DNA of 16,417 bases from Acidocella sp. (GCA_029077775.1 JAQNCU010000019.1:1-16417); one strand, 5' to 3'; numbered from the stretch's first letter, positions 6,781 to 15,208 are shown. Made by a program: numbers and translations. The notes: generated by a model from the sequence alone, not told the origin.

Positions 6781-8673
6781 ATGAGCGCGCGTCTCTTTTC
6801 CCGATTATCGGCCCGTATGGCGGTGAATGCGGGAATTGACGGCGTGCTGGCGGGTGCCGGGGTGGCGGGTAGCTTCTGGCTGACCGACCCGGCGCGGCCC
6901 TGGCCTGTCCCCCTCGCTTTGCCGCTCGGTGGCGCGGTGGCCATCTGGCTGATCGGCGTGCCCTTTGGACTGGCCCGGCTGCATTGGCGGTTTGTCTCCT
7001 TCAGGGATCTCGGGATGATCGGCGCGGCGGCGCTGGTGGCCGCCCTCATGCTGGTTCTGCTGATGGTGGGGGCCGGTCTGCCAATACCCTCGGAATCATT
7101 CCCCGTGGTGCTGGCCCTCGCGCTTGCTTTGCTCCTGACCGCGCCCAAACTGGCCTATCGGCTGGCGCGCAGCCGCAATGTGGAGCGTGAGGCCGCACAG
7201 CGCGCCATGCTGGTGGGCTCGGCCGAAAGCACCGAATTATTCCTCGCCGCCCATGCGCGCGCACCGGATGCGCCCTATCGGGTGGTCGGGCTGCTTGGGC
7301 TATCGGCCAAGCATGTCGGGCGGCGGGTGCATGGGCTGGATATCATCGGCAGCGCGGGCGATGTCGCGGCGGTGCTGGGCCGGATGCCGCAAAAGCCTGA
7401 TTTGCTGATCATCACCGCGCCGGAATGGGGCGGCGATGCGCTGGCCGGGTTCCTCACGGCGGCGGACCAGTCGGGGGTGAGGGTGTTGCGCGCCCCCAGC
7501 CTGACCAGCCTCGCCCCGGCAGCGCGCAAAATCGAATTGCAACCCATCGCCATCGAGGATCTGCTCAACCGGCGGCAAGTGTCGCTCGACCGCGCAGGCA
7601 TGGCGCGGCTGATCGCCTCTCGGCGCGTGCTGGTGACCGGTGCTGGCGGCAGCATCGGGGCGGAGCTGGCGCGCCAGGTGGCGGCCTTCGGCCCGGCCGA
7701 GATCATGCTGCTGGATAATAACGAATACGCGCTCTGGCAGATCGACCTGGAACTGGCGGAAACGCATCCTTTGCAGAACCGCCGCATGGTGATCGCCGAT
7801 GTGCGCGACCGGCAGCGCATGGCCAGCGTGATCGGGCAATTCCGGCCCGAACTGGTGTTCCACGCGGCGGCGCTGAAACATGTGCCGATCGTCGAGGCCA
7901 ACCGGCTGGAAGGGTTGCGCACCAATGTGCTGGGCAGTTGCGCGGTGGCCGATGCCGCGCGTGACGCCGGGGCGGTGCTGATGGTGTTGATCTCGACCGA
8001 CAAGGCGGTGAACCCAAGCTCGGTGATGGGGGCGAGCAAGCGGCTGGCCGAGATGTACGCCCAGGCGCTGGATGTGCAGGCCCGCCATGGTGCGGCGGCC
8101 GATATGCGCTGCGTGACCGTGCGTTTTGGCAATGTGCTGGGCTCCACGGGCTCGGTGGTGCCCTTGTTCCGGCGGCAATTGGCGGCGGGCGGGCCACTGA
8201 CCGTGACCGACCCGCAAATGCAGCGTTACTTCATGACTGTGCGGGAGGCCGTGGGGCTGGTGTTGCAGGCGTGTCTCGCGGGCAGCGGTGCCACGGCGAT
8301 CCCCGATGGCGGGATTTTCGTGCTTGATATGGGCGCGCCCGTAAAAATCGTGGACCTCGCGCGCCAGATGATCCGGCTGGCCGGGTTGCGCCCGGATGTC
8401 GATATCGCGATCCGCTTCACAGGCTTGCGGCCCGGCGAAAAATTATTCGAGGAGCTGTTCCATGGCAGCGAAACCCCGGCACCCACAGACTATGAGGGGT
8501 TGTTGATGGCGAGCCCCCGGCTCTGCGATCTGGCTGTGGTGCAAGACGCCATCCGGGGGCTGGATGCCGCGGCGACGCGCGGCGATGAGACGGCCGCAAT
8601 GCGGATACTGGCGCGGATGGTACCAGAATTCGCGAGCACTGATGGGCTCGCGGTTTCCGGCACTGTGGGATAG
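6781..8673 (+). CDS. Membrane-bound nucleotide-sugar 4,6-dehydratase (FlaA1/PglF/CapD family)
   Basis: The 630-residue product is a large SDR enzyme expected to convert UDP-GlcNAc to UDP-4-keto-6-deoxy-HexNAc at the inner membrane, for glycan or protein-linked sugar synthesis. The N-terminal ~130 residues hold several hydrophobic segments. A first Rossmann-like region follows (AMLVGSAESTELF). The catalytic SDR domain runs from about 280, with the NAD motif GAGGSIG (287-293), HAAALKHVP, the active-site region STDKAVNPSSVMGASK (405-420) and RFGNVLGSTGSVVP. Here Met takes the place of the classical SDR Tyr, as in PglF-type enzymes. The FTGLRPGEKLFEEL signature is also present. The ATG at 6781 is chosen; GTG 6763 is the alternative, and neither has a good ribosome site. 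It is followed 9 bases later by a matching sugar aminotransferase. The exact stereochemistry (C5 epimerising or not) is undetermined. Confidence 0.93.
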   Translation: MSARLFSRLSARMAVNAGIDGVLAGAGVAGSFWLTDPARPWPVPLALPLGGAVAIWLIGVPFGLARLHWRFVSFRDLGMIGAAALVAALMLVLLMVGAGLPIPSESFPVVLALALALLLTAPKLAYRLARSRNVEREAAQRAMLVGSAESTELFLAAHARAPDAPYRVVGLLGLSAKHVGRRVHGLDIIGSAGDVAAVLGRMPQKPDLLIITAPEWGGDALAGFLTAADQSGVRVLRAPSLTSLAPAARKIELQPIAIEDLLNRRQVSLDRAGMARLIASRRVLVTGAGGSIGAELARQVAAFGPAEIMLLDNNEYALWQIDLELAETHPLQNRRMVIADVRDRQRMASVIGQFRPELVFHAAALKHVPIVEANRLEGLRTNVLGSCAVADAARDAGAVLMVLISTDKAVNPSSVMGASKRLAEMYAQALDVQARHGAAADMRCVTVRFGNVLGSTGSVVPLFRRQLAAGGPLTVTDPQMQRYFMTVREAVGLVLQACLAGSGATAIPDGGIFVLDMGAPVKIVDLARQMIRLAGLRPDVDIAIRFTGLRPGEKLFEELFHGSETPAPTDYEGLLMASPRLCDLAVVQDAIRGLDAAATRGDETAAMRILARMVPEFASTDGLAVSGTVG

Positions 8674-8682
8674 AGACAAAAA

Positions 8683-9843
8683 ATGAACGCTGAGAGCTTT
8701 GCGCCGATACCGTTCCTCGATCTGAAGGCCCAGCAGGCGCGGATGGGCCCGGCTTTGCGCGCGCGGCTGGATGCCGTGCTGGCGCATGGGCAGTATGTTC
8801 TGGGCCCCGAGGTCGCCGAGCTTGAATCCCGGCTGGCGGCATTCTGCGGCGCGCGCCATTGCGTGAGCGTAAGTTCCGGCACCGATGCGCTGCAAATCGC
8901 TATGATGGCCGAGGGCATCGGGCGCGGAGACGCCGTGTTTCTGCCCGCCTTCACCTATACCGCGACCGCCGAGGTGCCGTTATTGCTGGGCGCGACGCCT
9001 GTGTTTGTCGATGTCGACCCGCACAGCTTTCAGATCGACCTTGCCAGCCTGAAAGCACGGATTGCGGATGTGAAACGCGCCGGGGTTCTGCGCCCACGCG
9101 CCGTGATCGGGGTGGATTTATTCGGCCAGCCCGCTGATTGGCCGGGGATATCCGAGATCGCGGCTCGGGACGCTCTGTTTACGCTCGATGATTGCGCGCA
9201 GAGCTTTGGCGCGGCACTGGATGGGGCACGGCTCGGCGGGGCAAAGCTGGGCGGCGCGCCGGATGCCACCGCGACGAGCTTTTTTCCGAGCAAGCCTCTG
9301 GGTGCCTATGGCGATGGCGGGGCGCTGTTCACGCAATCAGATAAGCGCGCGGCCTTGTACCGTTCCCTGCGCACCCATGGCGAGGGCACCACGCGCTATG
9401 AGGTGTTGCGGATCGGCATGAATGGGCGGCTGGATACCATGCAGGCGGCGGTGCTGCTTGCCAAGCTCGATATATTCGAGGGCGAGATGGCGCGGCGTGA
9501 GGCGATCGCGCAGATTTATGATGCCGGGCTGGCAGGGTTTGTCGGCGTGCCCGCGCGGGTGGCGGGCGGACAGAGCGCCTGGGCGGTGTATTCCGTGCTG
9601 TTCACGCATGAGGCGGCGCGCGATACGGCGCAGGCGGCCTTGCGCGCGGCGGGGATTGGCTGCGCGGTCTATTACCCGCGCGCGCTGCACCAGCAACCGG
9701 CCTATGCCGCCAGCCATGACGGCGTGGCGCTGCCTGTGGCGGAAGGGCTTGGCAGGCGGATTTTGGCATTGCCGATCCACCCTGATCTGACCGATGCGCA
9801 AGCTGACCGGGTGGTGGCGGTGCTGCGCCGGGCGGGCGGCTAG
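8683..9843 (+). CDS. DegT/DnrJ/EryC1/StrS-family sugar aminotransferase
   Basis: The 386-residue product is a PLP-dependent aminotransferase acting on a nucleotide-linked keto sugar. The family order is complete: FLDLKAQ (11-17), SSGTDALQIA (64-73) for phosphate binding, PAFTYTATAE, the LDDCAQSFGA segment with the PLP-ring Asp (about D170), SFFPSKPLGAYGDGGA with Schiff-base Lys K204, and GMNGRLDTMQAAVLLAKL. Length is normal for the family. The SFFPSKPLG-GDGGA form is typical of WbpE/PglE-like members. Lying 9 bases after the 4,6-dehydratase, it probably aminates that enzyme's 4-keto product to a UDP-4-amino-4,6-dideoxy-HexNAc, although a 3-keto substrate as for WbpE cannot be excluded. No N-acetyltransferase of the PglD type is next to it. 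Confidence 0.94.
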   Translation: MNAESFAPIPFLDLKAQQARMGPALRARLDAVLAHGQYVLGPEVAELESRLAAFCGARHCVSVSSGTDALQIAMMAEGIGRGDAVFLPAFTYTATAEVPLLLGATPVFVDVDPHSFQIDLASLKARIADVKRAGVLRPRAVIGVDLFGQPADWPGISEIAARDALFTLDDCAQSFGAALDGARLGGAKLGGAPDATATSFFPSKPLGAYGDGGALFTQSDKRAALYRSLRTHGEGTTRYEVLRIGMNGRLDTMQAAVLLAKLDIFEGEMARREAIAQIYDAGLAGFVGVPARVAGGQSAWAVYSVLFTHEAARDTAQAALRAAGIGCAVYYPRALHQQPAYAASHDGVALPVAEGLGRRILALPIHPDLTDAQADRVVAVLRRAGG

Positions 9844-9848
9844 GGCCC

Positions 9849-10799
9849 ATGCCACGCGGCGATCTGTTCCCCGAGATCGGGCCGTTCGAGACCGGATATC
9901 TGCCGCTGGGCGACGGGCACGTGATGTATTGGGAGCAGGTGGGAAACCCGCGCGGGCGGCCCGTTTTGTTCCTGCATGGCGGCCCGGGGGCCGGTGCGGG
10001 GGGCGTGCACAGGCGGTTCTTCGACCCGGATGTCTGGCGGGTGATCATCTTCGACCAGCGCGGCGCCGGCCGGTCCACGCCGCTCGGCGGGCTCACCGCC
10101 AACACCACGCCGCATCTGGTCGCCGATATCGAGACCCTGCGACGGTTCCTCGGTATTGAACGCTGGTTGCTGTTTGGCGGCTCGTGGGGCTCCACGCTCG
10201 CACTTGCCTATACCCAGGCACACGCCCACGCCGTGGTGGGCTGCGTGCTGCGCGGGATATTCCTCGGCCGGGCAATGGAGGTTGACTGGTTCCTGCACGG
10301 CCTGGCGCGGGTGTTCCCCGATGCCCATGCCGCCTTCAGGGGGTTTTTACCCGAAGCCGAGCAGCATGATCTGCTGGGGAATTATCTGCGGCGGCTGACC
10401 GACCCGGACCCGCAAATCCACGCGCCCGCAGCGCGCAGTTGGAGCCTTTATGAAGGCTCGTGCTCGACCCTGCTGCCCAGCCTGGATGCCGTGACGGCCT
10501 TCGCACAGGACCGCGCGGCGGTCGGCCTCGCGCGGATCGAAGCGCATTATTTCGCGCATGATTTGTTCCTAGCCCCCGGCGGGCTGCTCGCGCATATGGC
10601 TACCATGCACAGCATCCCCGGTGAGATTATCCAAGGGCGGTATGACATGATCTGCCCGGCGCAGAGCGCCTTTGAACTGGCACAATCCTGGCCGATGGCG
10701 CGGCTGACCTTGGTGCCCGATGCCGGGCATTCGGCGCTGGAACCCGGGGTGCGGCTGGCACTGATCAGCGCGCTGGAGCGTTGCAAAAACTTGACATGA
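9849..10799 (+). CDS. pip: Prolyl iminopeptidase (alpha/beta hydrolase, peptidase S33)
   Basis: The 316-residue product is a cytoplasmic proline iminopeptidase that removes N-terminal proline from peptides. It begins with the family-typical LFPEIGPFETGYL and YWEQVGNP. It carries the oxyanion motif HGGPG (43-47), FDQRGAGRSTP (68-78) and the nucleophile elbow GGSWGS with S112. TANTTPHLVADIETLR matches the NTT..LV.DIE.LR signature. The remaining triad members are D266 in QGRYDMICP and H294 in DAGHSA. Length fits the family (about 310-320). There is no signal peptide. The start is 5 bases after the aminotransferase stop, so it is probably cotranscribed, but no functional link with sugar synthesis is evident. 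Confidence 0.94.
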   Translation: MPRGDLFPEIGPFETGYLPLGDGHVMYWEQVGNPRGRPVLFLHGGPGAGAGGVHRRFFDPDVWRVIIFDQRGAGRSTPLGGLTANTTPHLVADIETLRRFLGIERWLLFGGSWGSTLALAYTQAHAHAVVGCVLRGIFLGRAMEVDWFLHGLARVFPDAHAAFRGFLPEAEQHDLLGNYLRRLTDPDPQIHAPAARSWSLYEGSCSTLLPSLDAVTAFAQDRAAVGLARIEAHYFAHDLFLAPGGLLAHMATMHSIPGEIIQGRYDMICPAQSAFELAQSWPMARLTLVPDAGHSALEPGVRLALISALERCKNLT

Positions 10800-10812
10800 G
10801 GTGGGGCTGGGG

Positions 10813-10836
10813 GCTCAATCTGGTGGTTTGAGCTTT
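10813..10836 (+). terminator. Weak candidate terminator after the iminopeptidase gene
   Basis: GCTCAA (10813-10818) can pair with TTGAGC (10828-10833) around a 9-base loop and is followed by only three T residues. The stem is short and lies 14 bases past the stop, within the 58-base gap before the TAXI gene. It may only attenuate. Confidence 0.3.
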
Positions 10837-10857
10837 GGCTGCGGCCGGGGAGAGTAG

Positions 10858-11841
10858 ATGACGTTGTCACGGCGGGCCGTTTTGGGTTCAGCGTTGGGGT
10901 CGGCCTTCGGGTTGCCTGGCTTGGCTCATGCGGCACCGGCCTGGCCGGGGGCGCTGATCATGGGCACCGGGCGGGCCGGTGGGTATTACAGCGCCTATGG
11001 CGCGGCCTGGGGTCGGCTGGCCAGGCAGGCGACAGGGGTTGAGATCGCATTCCGCGCCTCCGGCGGGGCGGCGGCGGATATTTTGCTGATCGAGCAGAAC
11101 GAAGCGCAACTCGGCATGACGACGCTGATTGTCGCCAACGAGGCGCGCCGGGGCACCGGGGCCTGGACGGCGGGGGTGAAATTCCGGTCGTTTCGCGGGT
11201 TGTTCCCGATGTTCGACTCGATGGTGCAGATCGTCGCCCCGGCGGGCACGGGGGTGAGCACATTATCGGGGCTGGCCGGGCGGCGCGTGGGCGTGGGGCC
11301 GGATGGCGGCAGCGGCGCTGCCTCTATGGCGCCGATGCTGCATTCCCTGGGTATAAAACCCGCTTTGCTGGCCCAAGGCGGGTATGAGCAGCAGGTGGCC
11401 GGTATGCTGGCCGGGCGGCTGGATGCCTGTGCATTTTTGGGCGCGCCGCCGATCCCCGCGATCACCCGTGTTGCCATGGGGCGGCCGTTATCGCTGATCG
11501 GCTTTTCCGCCGCCGAGGCGCAGCACGTGGCGCAGACCCAGCCGGGGATGAGCCCGACGGTGCTGCCCGCCGGGAGCTTCCCCGGTCAGAAGGTGGCGGT
11601 GGGCAGTGTCGGCACCGGGAATTTCGCGATCTGTGCGGCATCGTTACCCGTTTCCCTGGTGCGCGCGATCACGCTGGCGGCATTACGCAACCGCGACCAG
11701 TTGGCCGGGATTGTGCCCGGCATGGGCGGCAGTGCCGGGGCACAAGACATGCTGCGCGGCGATATCGGCCTGCACCCTGGCGCGGCGGCGGCATTACGCA
11801 GCTTCGGGCTGGATGTTCCGGCGCGGTATGTGTGGGGTTAG
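10858..11841 (+). CDS. TAXI-family TRAP-transporter solute-binding protein, Tat-exported
   Basis: The 327-residue periplasmic binding protein belongs to the TAXI (TRAP-associated extracytoplasmic immunogenic) family. The N-terminus MTLSRRAVLGSALG has a twin-arginine motif (R5-R6) and a hydrophobic segment ending AHA at 23-25, so Tat export is likely. The mature protein shows the TAXI pattern: MGTGRAGGYYSAYGAAWGRL (35-54), FRASGGAAADILLIEQNEAQ, VGVGPDGGSGAASMAPML and the LLAQGGYEQQVAGMLAGRLD segment. The ATG at 10858 has GGGGAGAG about 4 bases upstream. Normally TAXI proteins are encoded with a DctM/DctQ-fused membrane permease. None is in this window, and the next gene (lolD) is convergent, so this is an orphan binding protein. 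The ligand is unknown; glutamate-like or small organic acids are typical guesses for the family. Confidence 0.9.
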   Translation: MTLSRRAVLGSALGSAFGLPGLAHAAPAWPGALIMGTGRAGGYYSAYGAAWGRLARQATGVEIAFRASGGAAADILLIEQNEAQLGMTTLIVANEARRGTGAWTAGVKFRSFRGLFPMFDSMVQIVAPAGTGVSTLSGLAGRRVGVGPDGGSGAASMAPMLHSLGIKPALLAQGGYEQQVAGMLAGRLDACAFLGAPPIPAITRVAMGRPLSLIGFSAAEAQHVAQTQPGMSPTVLPAGSFPGQKVAVGSVGTGNFAICAASLPVSLVRAITLAALRNRDQLAGIVPGMGGSAGAQDMLRGDIGLHPGAAAALRSFGLDVPARYVWG

Positions 11842-11859
11842 GTGGGTGGGGGCGGCGCC

Positions 11860-12531
11860 CTAAACCAACAACCCATCGCGCAGGGTAACCTGCCTGTCCA
11901 TGCGGGCGGCGAGGTCTGGGTTGTGAGTGGCGATCAGGGCGGCGATGTTCTCGGCGCGCACGATGCGCAGCAATTCCGCGAACACGATGTCAGCCGTGGC
12001 GACATCGAGGTTGCCCGTGGGCTCATCGGCCAGCAGCAGTTGCGGGTGGTTGGCGAGCGCGCGGGCAATGGCGACGCGCTGTTGCTCCCCGCCCGAGAGC
12101 TTGCCCGGCAGGCTGGCCGCGCGGGCCTGCAAACCCAGGCGGGTGAGCAGATCAAGCGCGCGGGCCTGGGCCTCGGCTTGTGGCGTGCCCGCGATCATTT
12201 GCGGGATCGCGACATTCTCTAAGGCCGTGAATTCCGGCAGCAAATGATGGAATTGATAGACGATGCCGATATCGCGCAGGCGGATTTTGGTGCGCGCGTC
12301 ATCATTCAGGCGCCCGGCATCCTCACCATTGATCAGCACGCTGCCCTGGTCGGGTTTTTCCAGCAACCCGGCCAGATGCAGCAAGGTGGATTTGCCCGAG
12401 CCCGAGGGCGCGACCAAAGCGGTGATCTCCCCGGCTTTGAGGGTGAGCGAGGCACCCGCCAGGATGGTGAGCCCGGCATCGCCGGCTTTATACACACGGT
12501 GCAGCCCGCGCAGCTCCAGGATGTTACTCAA
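11860..12531 (-). CDS. lolD: LolD lipoprotein-releasing ABC transporter, ATP-binding subunit
   Basis: The 223-residue ATPase drives LolCDE extraction of outer-membrane lipoproteins from the inner membrane to LolA. All ABC motifs are present: Walker A APSGSGKST (41-49), Q-loop YQFHHLLPEFTALEN (Q93), signature LSGGEQQRVAIARAL (145-159), Walker B LLLADEPTGNLD (165-176) and H-loop H203. The HHLLPEF-TALEN segment is typical of LolD. The start is TTG at 12531, 8 bases inside the end of lolC, with GAGG 9 bases upstream. No ATG or GTG occurs early enough in frame, so a TTG start is well supported. Only 18 bases separate its stop from the convergent TAXI gene, with no clear terminator between them. 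Confidence 0.95.
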   Translation of the reverse strand: MSNILELRGLHRVYKAGDAGLTILAGASLTLKAGEITALVAPSGSGKSTLLHLAGLLEKPDQGSVLINGEDAGRLNDDARTKIRLRDIGIVYQFHHLLPEFTALENVAIPQMIAGTPQAEAQARALDLLTRLGLQARAASLPGKLSGGEQQRVAIARALANHPQLLLADEPTGNLDVATADIVFAELLRIVRAENIAALIATHNPDLAARMDRQVTLRDGLLV

Positions 12532-13774
12532 CGCGCAGAGCCTCGATGGGGTCGATCCGCGCGGCCCGCCATGACGGATAAATGGTGGCGAGCAGCGAGA
12601 GCGCGCAGGACATCATGAGAACCAGCCCAACCTGGTGCCAGTCGAGCTTCGCGGGCAGGGATTCGAGGTAGTAGACAGTCGGGTCGAACAATGGCGTGCC
12701 CGTGACGCGCGAGACGAATTCCTTGATCGGCTCGATATAGGCGCAGAACACCACACCCAAACCAAAGCCGATAAACGTGCCGAGAATACCCACCGAGGCG
12801 CCGCACATAAGGAAGATGCGCAAAACCGCGCCCGAGCTTGCCCCCATGGTGCGCAATATCGCGATGTCGCGGGCTTTGTCCTTTACCATCATGATCAGCG
12901 AGGAGATCACGTTGAACGCGGCAACCACGATGATGAGGGTGAGGATGAGGAACATCACATTGCCCTCCACCGTAACGGCGGCGAGGAAGGAATCGTTGTT
13001 CTGCCGCCAATCCTGGATGCTCAGCGGCAGGCTGGGCAGGCTGGTCACGATGTCACGCTTGATGGCGGAATCATGGTCCGGGTCGGTCACGAAAACCTGG
13101 ATCTGGGTGGCCGCTCCCGACTGCTGAAACAGGGTTTGCGCGGCGGCGAGGGGCAAAAAGACAAAGCTCGAATCATATTGCTGCATCCCGGTCTGGAAGA
13201 TCGCGACGACGCGAAACGACTGGATGCTGGGGATGGTGCCGATGATGGTGGGTTTGCCCTGCGGCAGAATAAGCGTGATGGATTGCCCGACGCTGAGGTT
13301 GAACTGGCTGGCGAGCCCGCCGCCAATGGCGATTACACCATCGCCCTTAAGGTCGGACAACGAGCCTGCGATGACGTGGTTTGCAACCGTGGGCAATGAT
13401 TGCAGCCCCTGGGGCGTGATGCCGCGCGCGATGCCGCCGCTGGCACCACCCTCGGGGCCAGAAAACAGAACCTCCCCCTGGACGATGGGAAAAGCTGCGG
13501 TCACACCGTGAATCTTGCGGATTTTGGCGGCGATGTCGTTGTAATTATTCAGCGGCGCGCCTGCGCCATACACGCCGATATCGCCGTTCAGGCCGAGAAT
13601 TTGGGCGAGCAGCTCCGCGCGAAAACCGTTCATCACGCTCATCACGATAATCAGCGTGGCCACACCCAGCGCGATGCCGACCAGGGAGAAAATGGCGATG
13701 ACCGAGACGAAACGCTCCCCCCGGCGGGCGCGCAGGTAACGCGCGGCGATTTTGCGCTCGAAGGCGTTAAACAT
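12524..13774 (-). CDS. lolC: LolC/LolE-type lipoprotein-releasing system permease
   Basis: The 416-residue inner-membrane permease partners with LolD. The N-terminus FERKIAARYLRARRGERFVS is followed by TM1 (VIAIFSLVGIALGVATLIIV) and MSVMNGF, as in LolC/E. A periplasmic domain of about 220 residues follows, then three C-terminal transmembrane segments (from MFLILTLIIVVAAFNVISSL onward) with the KDKARDIAILRTMGAS coupling helix and the tail PSWRAARIDPIEALRVE. Alphaproteobacteria usually have one LolC/E-type gene, so the C versus E label is arbitrary. The ATG at 13774 is chosen by family match. A longer frame to 13831 would add 19 residues encoded by the adjacent repeat element. No ribosome site precedes this ATG, and a hairpin ends 8 bases upstream of it. 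It overlaps lolD by 8 bases. Confidence 0.94.
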   Translation of the reverse strand: MFNAFERKIAARYLRARRGERFVSVIAIFSLVGIALGVATLIIVMSVMNGFRAELLAQILGLNGDIGVYGAGAPLNNYNDIAAKIRKIHGVTAAFPIVQGEVLFSGPEGGASGGIARGITPQGLQSLPTVANHVIAGSLSDLKGDGVIAIGGGLASQFNLSVGQSITLILPQGKPTIIGTIPSIQSFRVVAIFQTGMQQYDSSFVFLPLAAAQTLFQQSGAATQIQVFVTDPDHDSAIKRDIVTSLPSLPLSIQDWRQNNDSFLAAVTVEGNVMFLILTLIIVVAAFNVISSLIMMVKDKARDIAILRTMGASSGAVLRIFLMCGASVGILGTFIGFGLGVVFCAYIEPIKEFVSRVTGTPLFDPTVYYLESLPAKLDWHQVGLVLMMSCALSLLATIYPSWRAARIDPIEALRVE

Positions 13775-13782
13775 TGGCGGAT

Positions 13783-13904
13783 GTGCTTTTTTGAAAAAAA
13801 GCACCAAAAAACTTTTGTAATGCTGGGCCATTGGCGTGGTGCGGCCAAAGCCCCTGGCCCCGAGTCAAAACGTTTTTTTGCTTCTTTTTGTTCACAAAAA
13901 GAAG
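13783..13904. repeat. Composite A/T-hairpin intergenic element between proS and lolC
   Basis: Two A/T-rich inverted repeats bracket a GC-rich core. The left hairpin, 13783-13804, is GTGCTTTTTT / AAAAAAGCAC with a 2-base centre. The right one, 13881-13904, is CTTCTTTTTG / CAAAAAGAAG with loop TTCA, a perfect 10-bp stem. The core (about 13805-13880) includes CCAAAGCCCCTGGCCCCG. Base composition is unlike the flanking genes. From memory, similar A/T hairpins recur between genes in Acetobacteraceae genomes, so this may be one copy of a dispersed repeat; that is not shown here. Either hairpin could end or stabilise proS mRNA. On the minus strand the left one lies 8 bases before the lolC ATG. Confidence 0.6.
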
Positions 13905-13915
13905 TGCTTTTTCCC

Positions 13916-15208
13916 TCATGCCTGAACCTTCGCCAACGCCTCGGCAATGGCCAGCTCAAACCGCTCGCCGGTGGCGCGGCGTTTGAGTTCCACCTGCCCG
14001 TTGGCAGCACCGCGCGGGCCAACGATGATCTGCCAGGGATGACCCATGAGATCGGCCTCGGCGAATTTGGCGCCCGCGCGCTCGGCCCGGTCGTCATAAA
14101 GGCAATCAGCACCGAGCGTGTTGTGCAGTTCCGCGCAAATCTGGTCGGTCAGGGCATCGCCCTGGCGCAGATTGAGGATGGCGGCGCGGAACGGGGCGAT
14201 GGCATCGGGCCAGATGATACCGGCCTCGTCGTGCCTTGCTTCGATAATCGCGCCGACGAGACGTGAGACGCCGATGCCGTAGCTGCCCATTTCAGGGAAT
14301 ATTTTGGCCCCATCCGGGCCTGTGACGGCAAAGTTCATGGCTTCGGAATATTTTGTGCCGAAATAGAAAATTTGCCCGATTTCGATGCCACGGCCCTCGC
14401 GCTTGCGGGCATCGGGGATGGCGGCCCAGGCGGCCTGGTCGTGTTTTTCATCCGTGGCGGCGTAGATGCTGGTCATTTGTTCATAAAAGGCTTCGACATT
14501 TGTGGCGGCGGCGGCGTTGCCGGTCTCGAACGCGGCGTCATAGAACACCCCGCTCTCGCCCGTGGGGGCGAGGATGTGGAATTCATGGCTGAGATCGCCC
14601 CCGATCTGTCCGGTATCGGCGCGCATGGGGATGGCGACGACGCCGATGCGCTGGAAGGTGCGCATATAGGCCAGCATCATTTTTTTATAGGCCAGCAGCG
14701 CGCCGGTATAATCGAGGTCGAAGCTATAGGCGTCTTTCATGAGGAATTCGCGGCCACGCAGAACGCCAAAGCGCGGGCGGACCTCGTCACGGAATTTCCA
14801 TTGGATGTGATAGAGAATTTGCGGCAAATCGCGGTAGGATTTGGTGGCGTCGCGCAGGATGGCGGTGATCATTTCCTCATTTGTCGGGCCAAATAGCAGC
14901 TCACGGTCATGCCGGTCGGTGATGCGGAGCATCTCCTTGCCGTAGGCATCATACCGGCCTGATTCGCGCCAGAGATCGGCGCTCTGGATGGTCGGCATCA
15001 GCAATTCCTGGGCACCGGCGGCGTTCTGTTCCTCGCGCACGATCTGCTCGATTTTGGCGAGGACGCGCAAGCCGGCGGGCAGCCAGGCATAGATGCCCGA
15101 GGCCATCTGCCGGACCAGCCCGGCGCGCAGCATGAGCCTGTGCGAGACGATCTGCGCCTCAGCCGGGGTTTCCTTCAATGTCGGGATGAGGCTTTGGGAG
15201 AGACGCAT
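13916..15208 (-). CDS. proS: Prolyl-tRNA synthetase, short (editing-domain-lacking) type
   Basis: The 430-residue class II aminoacyl-tRNA synthetase attaches proline to tRNA-Pro. Visible are MRLSQSLIPTLKETPAEAQ, the LLFGPTNEEMI segment (105-115), motif 2 (FRDEVRPRFGVLRGREF followed by LMKDAYSF, 139-163), motif 3 GSYGIGVSRLVGAI (308-321) and a C-terminal anticodon-binding domain (from about 335). The insertion (INS) editing domain of the roughly 570-residue E. coli type is absent, as usual in alphaproteobacteria. The ATG at 15208 has AGGG 5 bases upstream; GTG 15214 is a less likely start. It lies 36 bases downstream of the acyltransferase gene and 141 bases upstream of lolC. The proS-lolC-lolD order is common in alphaproteobacteria. 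Confidence 0.97.
   Translation of the reverse strand: MRLSQSLIPTLKETPAEAQIVSHRLMLRAGLVRQMASGIYAWLPAGLRVLAKIEQIVREEQNAAGAQELLMPTIQSADLWRESGRYDAYGKEMLRITDRHDRELLFGPTNEEMITAILRDATKSYRDLPQILYHIQWKFRDEVRPRFGVLRGREFLMKDAYSFDLDYTGALLAYKKMMLAYMRTFQRIGVVAIPMRADTGQIGGDLSHEFHILAPTGESGVFYDAAFETGNAAAATNVEAFYEQMTSIYAATDEKHDQAAWAAIPDARKREGRGIEIGQIFYFGTKYSEAMNFAVTGPDGAKIFPEMGSYGIGVSRLVGAIIEARHDEAGIIWPDAIAPFRAAILNLRQGDALTDQICAELHNTLGADCLYDDRAERAGAKFAEADLMGHPWQIIVGPRGAANGQVELKRRATGERFELAIAEALAKVQA

Noticed and set aside
7275..8217. Minus-strand open frames opposite the 4,6-dehydratase gene
   Set aside because: They are antisense to strongly conserved SDR motifs and have no recognisable domains.
13775..13831. 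Longer N-terminus of lolC starting at 13831
   Set aside because: The extra 19 residues come from the hairpin element and do not match LolC/E, whose N-terminus fits the ATG at 13774.
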